From Edaphochlamys debaryana (Eukaryota > Chlorophyta > Chlorophyceae > Chlamydomonadales), in contig JAEHOE010000017.1 of assembly GCA_016858145.1 (NCBI GenBank), positions 124,001 through 188,000 on the forward strand: a stretch of DNA of 64,000 nt, given 5' to 3'. The notes below the pieces were generated by a model that searched no databases, had not been told where the DNA came from, and worked only from the letters and a program-made list of their open reading frames with translations. Positions 1-11,700 of this stretch are shown in pieces (position 1 is the stretch's first letter; each line of letters starts with the position of its first letter). Made by a program: the position numbers and the translations under genes.

Positions 1-2
1 GC

Positions 3-1724
3 CGTGCCGCCGCGGGCGGCTCCCCCGAGACCGCCCCCACGCCCCTGCCGTACAGCGCATACACAGCACGCGCACTGCGTGCCGCCAAGGAGCAGGCCTC
101 CCGCCAGGGCCTCATGTTCGCCGGCCCAGACCAGCTCCTGCTCGGCGTCCTAGCTGGCGGCGGCGGCAGCAGCAGCCGCGGCGGCGGCGGCGGCGGCGGT
201 GGCAGGAGCAGCGCGGCGCAGGCGCTCGAGGCGGCGCTGGGCGGCGGTGACGCCGACTCGGTCCGCGAGTGGCTCAACGAGCAGGCGGGCATCGTGGCGC
301 CGCTCGTGTACGGCGGCGGCGGCAGCGGCTCGACCGTCAGCAGCAGCATGGTGAGCTCAACACCTTGGTCAGCTTAACCACCTAGTGTTGGGAGGGTTTC
401 CGCAGGGTTTGCGCCTTGTCGCCGAGTGCTGGGGAATACGTCGTACGCGATCGCGCTGTGTCGTACTGAGGCGTGCTGTGTCATGGTGCGCCGCCAGGTG
501 TCCCCCGCTGACGTGGAGTTCACGGAGGCGGCACGGGGGGTGGTGGGGGACGCACGCGAGGGCGCCACTGCCATGGGTGAGAGGGCCCGGGTCGGGGTTG
601 GGGCCGGGGCCGGGGCGGGGTGGGCGTTGGGTTGACAAAAGATGAACCCGCCGGCGTTGAAAGACCGAGGCCGCTACTTTAACACGCATGTCAAACAGCG
701 AGGGGGCCAGGTGAGCCGCCGCCGCTCGACGCTACCGGTACCGTACGGCGGCCACTGTGCTTGCGTGCGCTGCACCCCCGCGCCCCACTCAACACCGGCG
801 TCATCCTCAACACGATATTCGGCCCCACCTCGACCCCGCAGGCTGCCGCTGCGTGGGCACGTACCACCTGCTGCTGGTGCTCATGGGCGCAGGGGTGGGG
901 GACGGCGGGCGCGACAGCGCGGAGGGGGCGGAAGGCGCGGCGGCGGCAGCGGGCGGCGGCAAGGCGCGGGGCAAGGGCGCTGGCATGCTGCCGGCGCTGC
1001 TGCGGGTGGCGGGGGCCGACGCGGGAGCGCTCGAGTCGCGGGTGAGCAGTTCGGTTGGGGGTGAAGCCTGGGTCAGCGACAACGTGCGAGGGCCTGAATG
1101 GGGACACAGGGCGTCGACTGGGGGCTTGGGGTATGGGGCAGAAGTTGCACTGGCACGGTGACAACTTGCTGTGGTGAAGCAGAACATGAATGGAGCACCC
1201 ACTCCCTTGACCGGTACTTGCAACCCCTGGCCTCAGCTGATGGCGCTGGCGAAGGAGGACGGCGAGCCGCCCGCGGAGGCCGAGGCGGGGGCGGCGTTCC
1301 GATCCGTGGTGGGTGGCCCGGCCGCGGCACACCACTGGGTGGTGGGACACAATCGCGCCTCTCAGGGCGCGCGTCTCATACCGTTTGCATACTGGGCAGC
1401 TTTAGTCTTGCTGTATTGTTCCCTGTTTTGCCCTCAGGTGGAGAGCCTGCGGGGCACCTACAAGCAGCAGTCGACGCTGCCGTGGCAGGAGCGGGACGAG
1501 GCGGCGTTCAGGGCTCTGGGCGGGAGCCGCGGCGGGGCAGGCGGCGGCGGCCGAGCAGCGCAGGTGAGGAAAGGGGCGGGAGGGGATTGGAAAGGAATGA
1601 TGGGCAGCCGAGGACGGCTGTTGGCGCCAGGTCAGACGCCGCAAAGCCGGCACGCAGTCGTAGAGGTCCGTGCTTTGCTGCCCGCCCTGATCCCCGGCAG
1701 AACGATGATGACATCTACGAGTGA
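3..1724 (+). CDS. Double Clp-N-domain protein (5' partial), ClpT-like candidate
   Basis: Six exons join in phase: <3-350, 498-576, 842-1041, 1237-1308, 1438-1563, 1701-1724, giving the last 282 residues; the start lies outside the window. Two Clp-N motifs are visible. The first (residues about 18-51) has YSAYTARALRAAKEQA followed by GPDQLLLGVL. The second starts VEFTEAARGVV in exon 2 and continues over the intron as GTYHLLLVLM. Clp-N pairs form the substrate/adaptor-binding N-domain of ClpA/ClpC chaperones; a short protein with no ATPase region resembles chloroplast ClpT accessory subunits, but an N-terminal fragment of another Clp-N protein is also possible. Gly/Ala/Ser runs interrupt both motifs, as is common in algal proteins. 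The tail WQERDEAAFRAL...NDDDIYE is acidic. Family call is good; ClpT assignment is inference. Confidence 0.7.
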
Positions 1725-2732
1725 GGATCGTACGACATGTACGACATGCACATGTATGGCGGCGAGCTGGAAAGGAGCCAGCGGTCGATGTGGCTTTTCC
1801 CAGCACGCTCGGCGACGGCCGAAGGCAGCTGTACGGGGCTTGTCGGCCGTACGTGACAGGGAAGGGTGTATCAAGAGGAGGCGGTGGGGGACTCTGTGCT
1901 GAGCCGTCGATCTGCCGCTCGGGGTGCCATATGCTACAACCGGGGCCGGCGGGCGCTGGGTGGTAAAAATCACGAGCGGCAAGATGCGCTTGTTGAGAGC
2001 GGCGTTGAACGGGGGGCGGCGAGGGGCCGCACGGCAGCAAGGCATAGCCATTGACATTGAGTGCCGTGCCCTGCCGTGGGGACCTCAAGGACCCGGGGTT
2101 TCAACTCCACGACATACAAGTAGGAACAGGCCCCTGCCGCTGTAAGGTTCCTGCTGTATGCAACTATGCAAGTATGCGTCTGCTGCCCACGCCAAGGTGT
2201 GTCTGTGTTCCGGGTGTGGTGTTGACCGACTAGACGTCCAAGCGTCTGCTTGCTTGCACATTGTTGTGCTGGGGCCTACCCCTTGTCTAAGTGTTGTCCT
2301 GACTGCCCCCTGATGCCTCTTTGGGCGCAGACCCGCAAGTCACCTGACCTACTTGTGAGCTGCGACTCCACGGTCGCGGAGAAGGTCCACCGCAGGTGGG
2401 CCCTTACTGTTCCGGACGGGTCTCTTGGGATTCCCCTGGGGCCAGCCGTGGAACTTTCAGCTCTTCAGTATCGCTCAATACTTAACTTAGGTTGGGAGTA
2501 GCAGCGGCGTGTTGCAAGCCGTGCTGAGTAAGGGCGGGCGGGCGTCGGGCGGCAGAACGGCGTGGAAGGTAGTGGGCCTGGGTCCATGCGCCAGGTCCAT
2601 GCGCCATATTTGCCCGAAGCCCTGCCGTCCGGAACAAACGTCACAGTATGAGCCATCTGCACACAGCCTACTGACTATCGCTGCCCAACAGGACGCGCGG
2701 AACGTGCGCACGTCGCAAAACTACATTTCGGC
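1725..2732 (+). other. 3' UTR and upstream region of gene A
   Basis: No exon could be supported here. The first part is the 3' UTR of the Clp-N gene; the rest should hold the promoter of gene A. I see no clear TATA box. Short ORFs have no signal or domain. Confidence 0.5.
2141..2145 (+). terminator. TGTAA poly(A) signal of the Clp-N gene
   Basis: TGTAA, the usual volvocine polyadenylation signal, lies about 420 bases after the stop of the Clp-N gene and before the next gene on the same strand. The implied 3' UTR is 1725 to about 2160. Confidence 0.5.
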
Positions 2733-5700
2733 ATGTCTCGGCTTTGCGGCGCGGTGCCGCTGGCCATGCGGCGGCGTAAAGTTCTTCTAGTGGAGGCTGT
2801 GCTGCTTACTGCTACCCTGCTTGTGGTCGTCGGTGAGCCGTTCGCGCATGTTCGACCGGCATGTCGCCCAGACTTGTACCTCGCGCACGGCGCTTTCGGC
2901 CTTCCACGAACGCTCATAGCGGCGTCATAGAGTTACGCACCAGCTGTGCTTGTAGATATTGCCGTCGGGCAAGGTAATTGTTTCGCCTAACGAGGCCCGG
3001 TCTGGGCCCGATGCTACGGGCACTGCCGCCCGCCACCACCCTGCCGCGGGCCCCCCAAGTGCACCGCTTTCTGCGTGGGCTCTCCCTCCGATGACGCCAT
3101 GTGCGCACCTGCTGCACGACCACAGGTAGCGCAGGGACGCCCCGGCCGCCCAGACCCCCACCCCGTCCGCCTGTCGGCCGTCCGCCCCGACCGCCGCCCA
3201 GTCCCCCCCGCCTCCGACGCGAGCCACCCAGCCCCCCGCCAGCCACCGCAGGACCGGGGGAGTCATTCTCCCTGACGGTGCGTATCTAGGGATGTCGGCA
3301 TCCACTTTCGCGTCTCCACCCGTAGCACAGCCCGACCACCGCCGGCCTCCTGACGTCAGGGCCCAACAGGCCCATGCCAGGCCCAGTCAACACCCTTCCT
3401 CGCTCAGGCCCCAAACCACATTATCTATCCCCAACCCTCTGACCCCTGCCTTCAGGGCATCCTGCTGAGGGTCGCTGCAGCAGACTCCGATGAATACTTT
3501 CTGCAGCGTCGCGACGACAGCCGCCTGTTCCTGCTACTGTCTGGGGCGCCCACGGATGCCACCGGGGCGCCGTACGCACTGGGCCGGATGCTCGATCTGG
3601 TGAGGTCGCAACCTAGCTGCCGTACACTAATATGATGAGCAGGACTACGAACGGCGGCGTGCCGTGCTGATGCGGCGTTTTGGGCGGGTGTCATCCCTCA
3701 TTCGTAGTGAGAGCCGTACGTGGTCTGCTTGCCCTCAGCCCTTCCGTGCCACCCCCCACCCCTGCAGACCTGTATCCCACCAGCTGATACCGCCGACGCG
3801 CCCTCCTCGGCATGCGCGTCCACCGCAAACGTCCGCCTCGCGCCGTGAGTCTCCTGAGTCGCACTGGAGGCTCACGGGCTCAATCTGTGGGGGTGCACGG
3901 GGCCGAGTCGTGCTGTAACGCTCGGCATGTGAATGTGCACCCCGACACCCGGGTCGAGGGGGTCTGCCCACGGCAAGATGCGCACTCCCCTGTCTACCTG
4001 CTTCGACCTAGCGGCCTGCTGACCCCATGCATGCGTTAGGACGACCCGGACAGGGAGTATCGTAGTTCCTTCGGTCCACGTCGAATGAAGCAAGCGTGTT
4101 CATGCATGTCCCTCCACTATATCTCGCACTGCCCCATAACATAGGTACGAGGCCCGAGCCTCTGCTCCCTCCCAGGACCTGGTCATGCGGGCCGTGGTGT
4201 TCCTCATCAGCGCCTGCAACTCGGGAACGGTCTCCACCGAGTTCATCTACGACAAGTTCTGGGGCACCAACGGATACGCCCTGCAGATGGACAGATGTGA
4301 GCGAGAGCAGCTGCCGTGCAGCACACAGGGAAACAGGGCGGTGTGCAAGAACTGGTGGTGGATTGGGTGGTGGCTTGTGCTGGCCTGGTCGTCTTGCAAC
4401 TGCTGCCCGTGTGCTGACGTGGCGCCCTCCCATGCCTGTGCCGTACACCCCTACAGGCAGCTACGGGTCAGTCAAGTACGACCGCAACGCGTTCACTGTA
4501 AGGCTGGGGCTCGGGGCTCGGGGCTCGGGGCTCGGGGCTCGGACGTATCCGAGGCATGCCCCTTGTCTTCCCATCTCGCCCCAGGTTATTTCCCTGACGC
4601 TGCCATGCACAAACTCTATTACTGGGTGTGACTACCGAGCGGTGGCAAATGACGCTGACAACGTGGGAAGGCAAAGAGGTGATCGGGGCATGGAACAGGA
4701 TCCGGGTCATGACATCTGGCACTTGTCCCCACGGCTCACCTCGCTCCCTAGCAACTTCCGATTGGCGGATTTCGGCTTGATACCTCTGCCCTGCTAGGCA
4801 TTCCACTCGACGGCGATACTTTCAAGATGTACGTGCTGCCGTACACCATGGGAAACGACAAGCAGTGTGGCGGGCAATGGGCTGGCAGAGGCAGCCTTCC
4901 GGGCCACACGACCTGGTACATGCCCTATGACTACGTGAGACTGCCTCGCTTGACGCTCCACCCGCAACCGAGGCAAACAGAGGATTGCGCTAATACCCTT
5001 ACTACTACCAACCGTCTCTACTGTACCACAATTGCAGGGCATTGGCCGCCGCGGAACCGTGATGCAGGAGGTGATCCACAGTACGCTGGGCGGGTATGAG
5101 GGGTGCTAGGGGTGCTCGACAGCATCAAGCGCTGAGGGTCGGATGCAGGTTCTGGGTGGGTGAGTGGTATCTGTTAGATCTGTACCTCAGTCCCGACTCT
5201 TGGCCCTGCGTATCTGTCTTCAACCCCCCTGATGAGTGCTCCGCCGGCCCCCCTCACGTGATTCTGAATGTGCTTGAAGACTTTGGCCTGGTCCACGGCT
5301 GGCGTAGCGGTGCGTACGGCGGGCAGGATGATTGTGGCATGGATCTTGGTATGATATCCACCGTACGACATGAACAACTCTGTCCATGTGCTATTCCTTT
5401 CTGTAGGAGTGGAGTACGAAGATCACAGTACCTCGGTAAGCATGCATGTTGGGGTCAATTACGGTATGGGGTCCTGATCGCGGGTAGGTATCCATTCCAT
5501 ACCCTTGGAAATGAAACAAACCCCGCTCCAACTGCTCGATGGATGCTGTTACCTAAGTGAATACCCCGAAATTGTATATATCCTTCCCATCCCCAACCCC
5601 TTGCTTGGTTTCCATGCGCCCACCCATATAGATGGGCCGCGGGAACAACTGCCCCTCAGCTCCCGAGCTCTGGAGGCTGGGCTGGGCCACCCCCATCGAC

Positions 5701-8700
5701 ACCCTCAGCGCTAGCAATTTCCCTGAAAACCGGTATCTGCGGTACATGCTTCCGTACACGTAAGCTGATTATGGCCGGTGGGGTCGTTGATCTTGCCTTT
5801 TGACCTGTGCCGTACAGCGCTGCTGAGATCTGTGTAATTCAATTGACTGACTGATTTGGCCGCGCGCCATGCGCAATGCATAGGTACGCTGGTCCGTCTG
5901 GGGCGTACCTCAAACTCCAGCCGAACTGGGCCTCGCCGTACGACAAGTAAGCAAGAACTGATGAGAGTTTCCTGGTCGATATGAGTTGCACAGGGAACGC
6001 ATCCTAGATGGGTGGGTCGCATGGGCACAGTACGGCAGGTCTCCTTGGTAGCACCGGGGAAATGCTGCCTCTCCTGATTTCATCACATCTTCCACCTGCT
6101 AATGTGCAGAAACGTGTACCTTGCTCTCCGTGGCAACGGAAATGGCGACTGGGAAATTGAAGCTGAGTTTAAGGACGTCATCTCCCTTCACGAGGGTAAG
6201 AAGCGAGCAAGGGAGGGCGGAGTTGATAATCTCAGGTGCAAGAGATGCAACCTGAGAGCTGTCTGCTGTCTGCTGATGATGCTCGATCCGCCGTACCATG
6301 TACGGCAGGCGAGGTACCCGCTGACAACCGCTTCGACTCTTGGGACGATGCTCACTACACCATCATCACCACAATTGGCCAGAACCGCTTCTACGACATG
6401 AACTGGAGGCGCCTCGCCATCAAGACACAGAGTGAGTAGAGCGAGTGCCCAGGACGAGGAACACCCGCCCCCAGATCGGTGTCTTGTAGCCAGTCATCAA
6501 CGTTATGGGTCCACACAATTTGACAAAGAGAGGGCGGCTATGCATGCAAACCAACCAACCAACCAACCAACCAACCAACCAACCAACCGCAACCAACCAA
6601 CCGCACGCAGGCCTGTCCAATGGGCGCATGGAGGTGTGGGTGTGCCGCTACCGCTCCGCCGCCTCCGAGTGCGCCAACCCAAACGACAATGGCGGCACCG
6701 TGTAAGCTTAAGACGCCAAGCAAAGCTCCCAGTGCAGCGCCGGGTTGCTGTCTTGCTAGCGCCTTAGGGGCTAGACCCTTGGGCCTTGCTTGCTTGGTAG
6801 GTTGATTGGAGGTAGGGCTGTGAGCCCACCCACTCGCTCTGAGACGCTATCCACCTCTACATCCCGGTCCTGTCTACCGTATCCGCAGATGCAACCCCGT
6901 GTCAGGATACACGGTAGCGGCCGATGTGGATCACGTGAGTTTTAGAAGCGACGGGCGGGTCTGTCAGCACAGGGGCCAGGCAGGGCAATTCAGGGTTTCC
7001 ACGCCGTCACGGCCCCCACGCCCTGTACTTTTGCCCTGACCGGTACATGTGCCTTTCTTCGTTCCTTTGCAGCCGGGTGACGACATCGTGAACAAGGGTG
7101 GTGTGGCGGAGGCTGCCGCCGCCTGCAGCGCAGCCGCCAACTGCAAGGGGTGGGTGCCGGCCGCGCACCGACCCTACCTCTGCTGGGGCATGTGGAAACA
7201 TCCCAAGCCGCGCTTCACGTTGTGACCGCACGCCGTCTTGACGGTCCTCACAGGTTCAACAGCCAGGGCTGGGTGAAGCAGGTTGTGTCTCCCACGTCGG
7301 CCCACAGCGGCATGTGCCTGTACGCCAAGGTGGTCACCAAGTGAGTGAGGAGCGGACGGGAGAGGGAAGGACCGGCGACCGGCTCAGGGGTCAGGGCTCA
7401 TCTTTTGGTCCACCCCCCCGCAGCTGCCAAAAGGTCTCTGGCTATACAGTGCAGGCCGATGTGGACCATGTGAGCGTGGGGGGCCGGGGGGCCGGGGGTC
7501 CGGGGGGCCGGGGTCCGGGGGGTCGGGGGTCCGGGGGTCCGGGGGTTAGGGCCGCACGGGGGTCAGGGGTGCCGGGGCCTGGGGGTCCGGGGGTCAGGGG
7601 CCTGGGGGACAGGGGGTCCGGGGGTCAGGGGCCTGGGGGACAGGGGGGTCCGGGGGTCAGGGGGGTCCTGGGGTCAGGGGGGCCGCGGGTCCGGGGGTCC
7701 GGGGGGTCGGGGGGTCGGGGGGTCGGGGGGTCGGGGGGTCGGGGGGTCGGGGGGTCGGGGAGTCGGGGGGGTCCGGGGGGCCGGGGGGTCCGGGGGTCCG
7801 GGGGGCCGGGGGTCAGGGCCGCAAGGGAGCAGGGGTGTACAGGGGGAGGGGGGCGTGAGGTAGTGAGGCATGTCAGCCTCTCGAGTGAAGAGGCACCATG
7901 CGCGCTTGCGTTCTTCTTACTTCTCTTCTTGCGTCCTCCTGCGCCCCCCTTACCTCCGGCCCACCCTACAGAACGGTGATGACATCAAGCAGGAGACCTC
8001 CCTCCAGGCGGCGGCGGCGGCTTGCAACGCCAACGCTGCCTGCCGGGGCTTCAACTCTTGGAATTTCGTCAAGACCGTCGTTACGCCCACGTCGCCCTTT
8101 CAGGGCCTGTGCCTGTGAGTAGATTGTGAACGGCAAGATCACGAGCCAAGATGCGTGGTGATGTGTGGGCACCTACCACGTGGATGCTCGCTGCGTGAAC
8201 TTCCGAGCCGCCGAGATGCGTGTTTTGTGGACTTTTTTGGTTTCCTCTACCGTGCATCAATCCTCGCTCACTGCGTGTATGTTCTTCCTTGCTACGCAGG
8301 TACACCAAGGTTGCGACGGAGTGAGTGCGAGGGATTGCGTGGGTGGGGGGGTACTGTGCGGCGAGGGGCGGGGAGGCGCGGGTTGCCGTACGTATCCTGA
8401 GTTGCCCGTGGGGCTTCCCACCGCGTGGTGGCCCTACCGTACAACATCCCAGGTGCCAGGCTGTCAACGGCTTCACGGTTAAAGCTGACGTGGATCACGT
8501 GAGCTCAGTCAGGGGCGGGCGGTGCTGGGGCCGGGGTTCTGGATACCAGATGCCTCTGCATTGAGGGGCCTATCCAGGCACGAGCCTCTGCCCTTTGTGA
8601 ACAGTACATGGCAATGCACCCTCCCCTGTGTTCGTTGCCCCACCTCCTCACAGAACGGCGATGACATTAGCAACAAGGCCTCCATGGTGGAGGCGGCGGA

Positions 8701-11700
8701 TGCTTGCAGGGCGGACTCCCGGTGCAAGGGGTTCAACAGCTGGGGTTGGTACAAGACGACCACGACCCCCGTGGGTGCCTATCCGGGCTTGTGCTTGTGA
8801 GTGTCAGTGCTCCATCCAGGGGTCTTGAGACTGCACGGCTGCGGTGATGACGAGGCTAGCATGCCGTTACGAAGTCCTTACTTCTGCACGTGCGTGCCGT
8901 ACAGGTACACCAAGACCGCAACCTCCTGTCAGTCCTTCGAAGGATACCAGGCGGCCGCTGACACTGACCATGTAAGAGATGATGCGAGCCAGCAACAGGG
9001 AGGACTAGCCAGGAACAAGGGCAGATGCATTGCAGTATGATTGGCTATCGCTCCATGGCTTTTTGCCATGACCTCTCTCCGCCCATTCACCCATCTGCCC
9101 TCCGCCCTCGTGCCCCCCCACAGAACGGAAACGACATTGCCCAAGCCGGCAGCGTGACGGCGGCGCTTTCGGCATGCAACTCGGATCCAACTTGCACCGG
9201 GTACGTTTGTGCGGATTCAGGCAAGGGGCTGGGATGGACGTTTTGTCAGGTGCTAGTCAAGCTCCCAGCAGCGCATGCCCTGCGCATCGCCCCGCCCTAA
9301 AAACGCCCTAAATGTGACACCCCTTTCGTGTCTGACATGCGGTTATTGTCCAGGTTCAGCAGCGGTGGATTCACCAAGTACATCGTAACGCCCACGGGCT
9401 CTTCCCGGGGCATGTGCTTGTGAGGCGGACGGGGCCGGGCCGGGGTCGGACAGAGGCGGTCCCGGCACTGCATGGGAGTACCGGAGTCTGACCCAGTCCA
9501 GTCAGTTCACTGTTGTCCGTACCCCGGCCGGGCTTCCGCCCGCCCCGCAGATACACCAAACTGGCGCCCACCATTCTCGACGCCGCTGGGTGCGGTGCCG
9601 TACAGGAGCGGTACGGCCTACTGCCGCAGTTCAACTGGGGGAGCACGCCGGCGCCGTACCAGCAGCTGTGGGTGCGGAGCACGTGCGAACCCGAGAAGAT
9701 CTGCAGGTTCGTAGGCACGACTAGATAGCGGAACTGTACGGGGTCCAGGTTGCTTAGAGAGATTGGGTACAAATGCAGTACGGATTGGATGTGGACGCAC
9801 GGTACGACATGACAAAACTGCCTGCAAACTATGTTCTTGCGCCCAAAACCCACCTAGGTTCTGGCAATCACGCTGGGCTATCCAGGTGTTTGTGGGCTGG
9901 GGTAACATGCCTGGAAGTCTGCAGCCCTCGTGGACGAAGCTAAACTGCGACCAGTTCTGGTGAGTACGGCTGGATGTGGACGGGTGGCATGGACTACTCC
10001 ATCCGATGAAACGCGCAAGCCCTAAGGCCCTGCCCTGCCCCTGCTTATTGATTGCTCTCAGGTCTCGCTGTCAGGATGTCAGCGGGTTCACGGTGACGCC
10101 TGATGTGGATCACGTAAGCTGACAAGCCGCATGAGTAATGTTTCCGTACCTCCATCCTTGCTTCCCGCTCCCTTGTCGGTGGCACTGCCCTCCCAAGTGC
10201 TAACCCATGTCCTTGATGCAATAATTCTTTGGCTCTGACACACGTCGCAGAATGGTGACGACATCAGTCAGAAAGGATCCATTGCTGAGGCGGCTGCGGC
10301 CTGCAGGGCTGAGGCGACGTGCAAGGGGTGAGCACGGGGGCACGTGGCAGAAGAGGTAGGATGGGGAGCGCGAGGGCACAAGCTCTACAGCATGCGTCGA
10401 AGTCTTGCCCTACGCAGCCCGGGGCAAGTATTAGTCATCGCTCCCCGTCATTGCCCCTTGACGTACGGTATGGACACACCCAACACAGGTTCAACAGCCA
10501 AGGCTGGTACAAGACAACCGTAACGCCCACGTCATCGTACCAGGGCATGTGCTTGTGAGTAGTGCCACGTGCTTTACAGCATAGCCTGATGCTATTTTGT
10601 TAGGAATCCTCACAAGCCCTTCCTCCGCTTCATGCCCGCAGCTACGTCAAGCAGGGCACCAGGTGAGCGGCGGCAGTACGAACCTGTTCCGTCTGGCTTA
10701 GGGTTCCCTGCCTTACTGCGTATCACTGCTACCACCTTGCGTTATCCCTGATCTCTCTGCGCAGCTGTACGCCTGTCTCTGGTTATACCGCGACGGCCAA
10801 CACTGACCACGTGAGGGGATGGCACCGAAGGGAGGAGTAGAGGGCACTCAGGGACGGAAGGGGAAAGGGAGGAAGCGAAAGGGGGACGAAAGGGGGACGA
10901 AAGAGGGAGGAAGCGAAAGGGGTACTTGCTCCGCCAGGTTGGAGGGTGTTTCGCCGCGCAGGCCTGAGAAGATCTGTTTCCGTCTTCCGCCCCCTTAACC
11001 CAACTTCCACGCAGAACGGAGATGACATCGACCGGAAGGGCTCCCTCGCCGAAGCTGCCGCCGCCTGCAACGCGGATTCCCGGTGCAAGGGGTGAGCCAG
11101 TTGTGTGGTTTCTTTCGACCTGCCGATGCTGAAATCTTACTACGCTTGGATGATGCCTGTGTACGCCGATGGCCACGTGCCCTCTGTCAATGCACACCGC
11201 TGTGGCCTTGCCGTACAGGTTTAACAATGGCGGTTATTACAAGACGGTGGTGTCGCCCACTTCATCAGCCCAGGGCACGTGCTTGTGAGTGGAGAACGGC
11301 GTGGGCAAACGAACTGAGGGTCTGGGGGTCTGGGGGTCTGGGGGTCTGGGGGTCTGGGGGTCTGGGGGTCTGGGGCTCTGGGGCTCTGGGGCTCTGGGGG
11401 TCTGGGGGTCTGGGGGTCTGCTGGCGGGTCTGTGGGCTCTGTGGGGTGTCGGGGTCTCGGGGTCTGTTGGGTCTCCGGGTGCTGGGGTGCCGGGGTGTCG
11501 GGATTTCGGGGTCTCAGCCTCTCGGGGTCAGACGGCGTCTCAGGGTTTCGGGGCGTGTGTGTTCACTGTACCGCCTGTTTGTCCTTTGCAACGGCCACTG
11601 CAGGTACGTCAAGGTGGTCACTCGCTCAGGTGAGCCTACGGGAGAGGCACAGCTTGCGCGGACCACACACAATTGAGCCTGATGTCATTTAGCCTTGATG

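Larger units (their letters stand above)
6889..11629 (+). repeat. Six-copy exon cassette encoding the GDDI repeat
   Basis: Copies: exons 17-19, 20-22, 23 to start of 25, 25 to start of 28, 30-33 and 34-37. The standard cassette is 46 + 77 + 66 bases, sometimes with a 21-base exon, with introns after the DH (phase 0), inside the CKG glycine codon (phase 2) and inside the CL(Y) leucine codon (phase 2). In copies 2 and 3 the 77- and 66-base exons are one 143-base exon. Similar to PAN/Apple modules in Cys spacing; the exact family is not certain. Confidence 0.75.

Noticed and set aside
7470..7971. CRISPR-like array or coding Gly-rich protein in the G-rich intron repeat
   Set aside because: Units are short, imperfect and without spacers; the frame is broken and flanked by a clean donor and acceptor.
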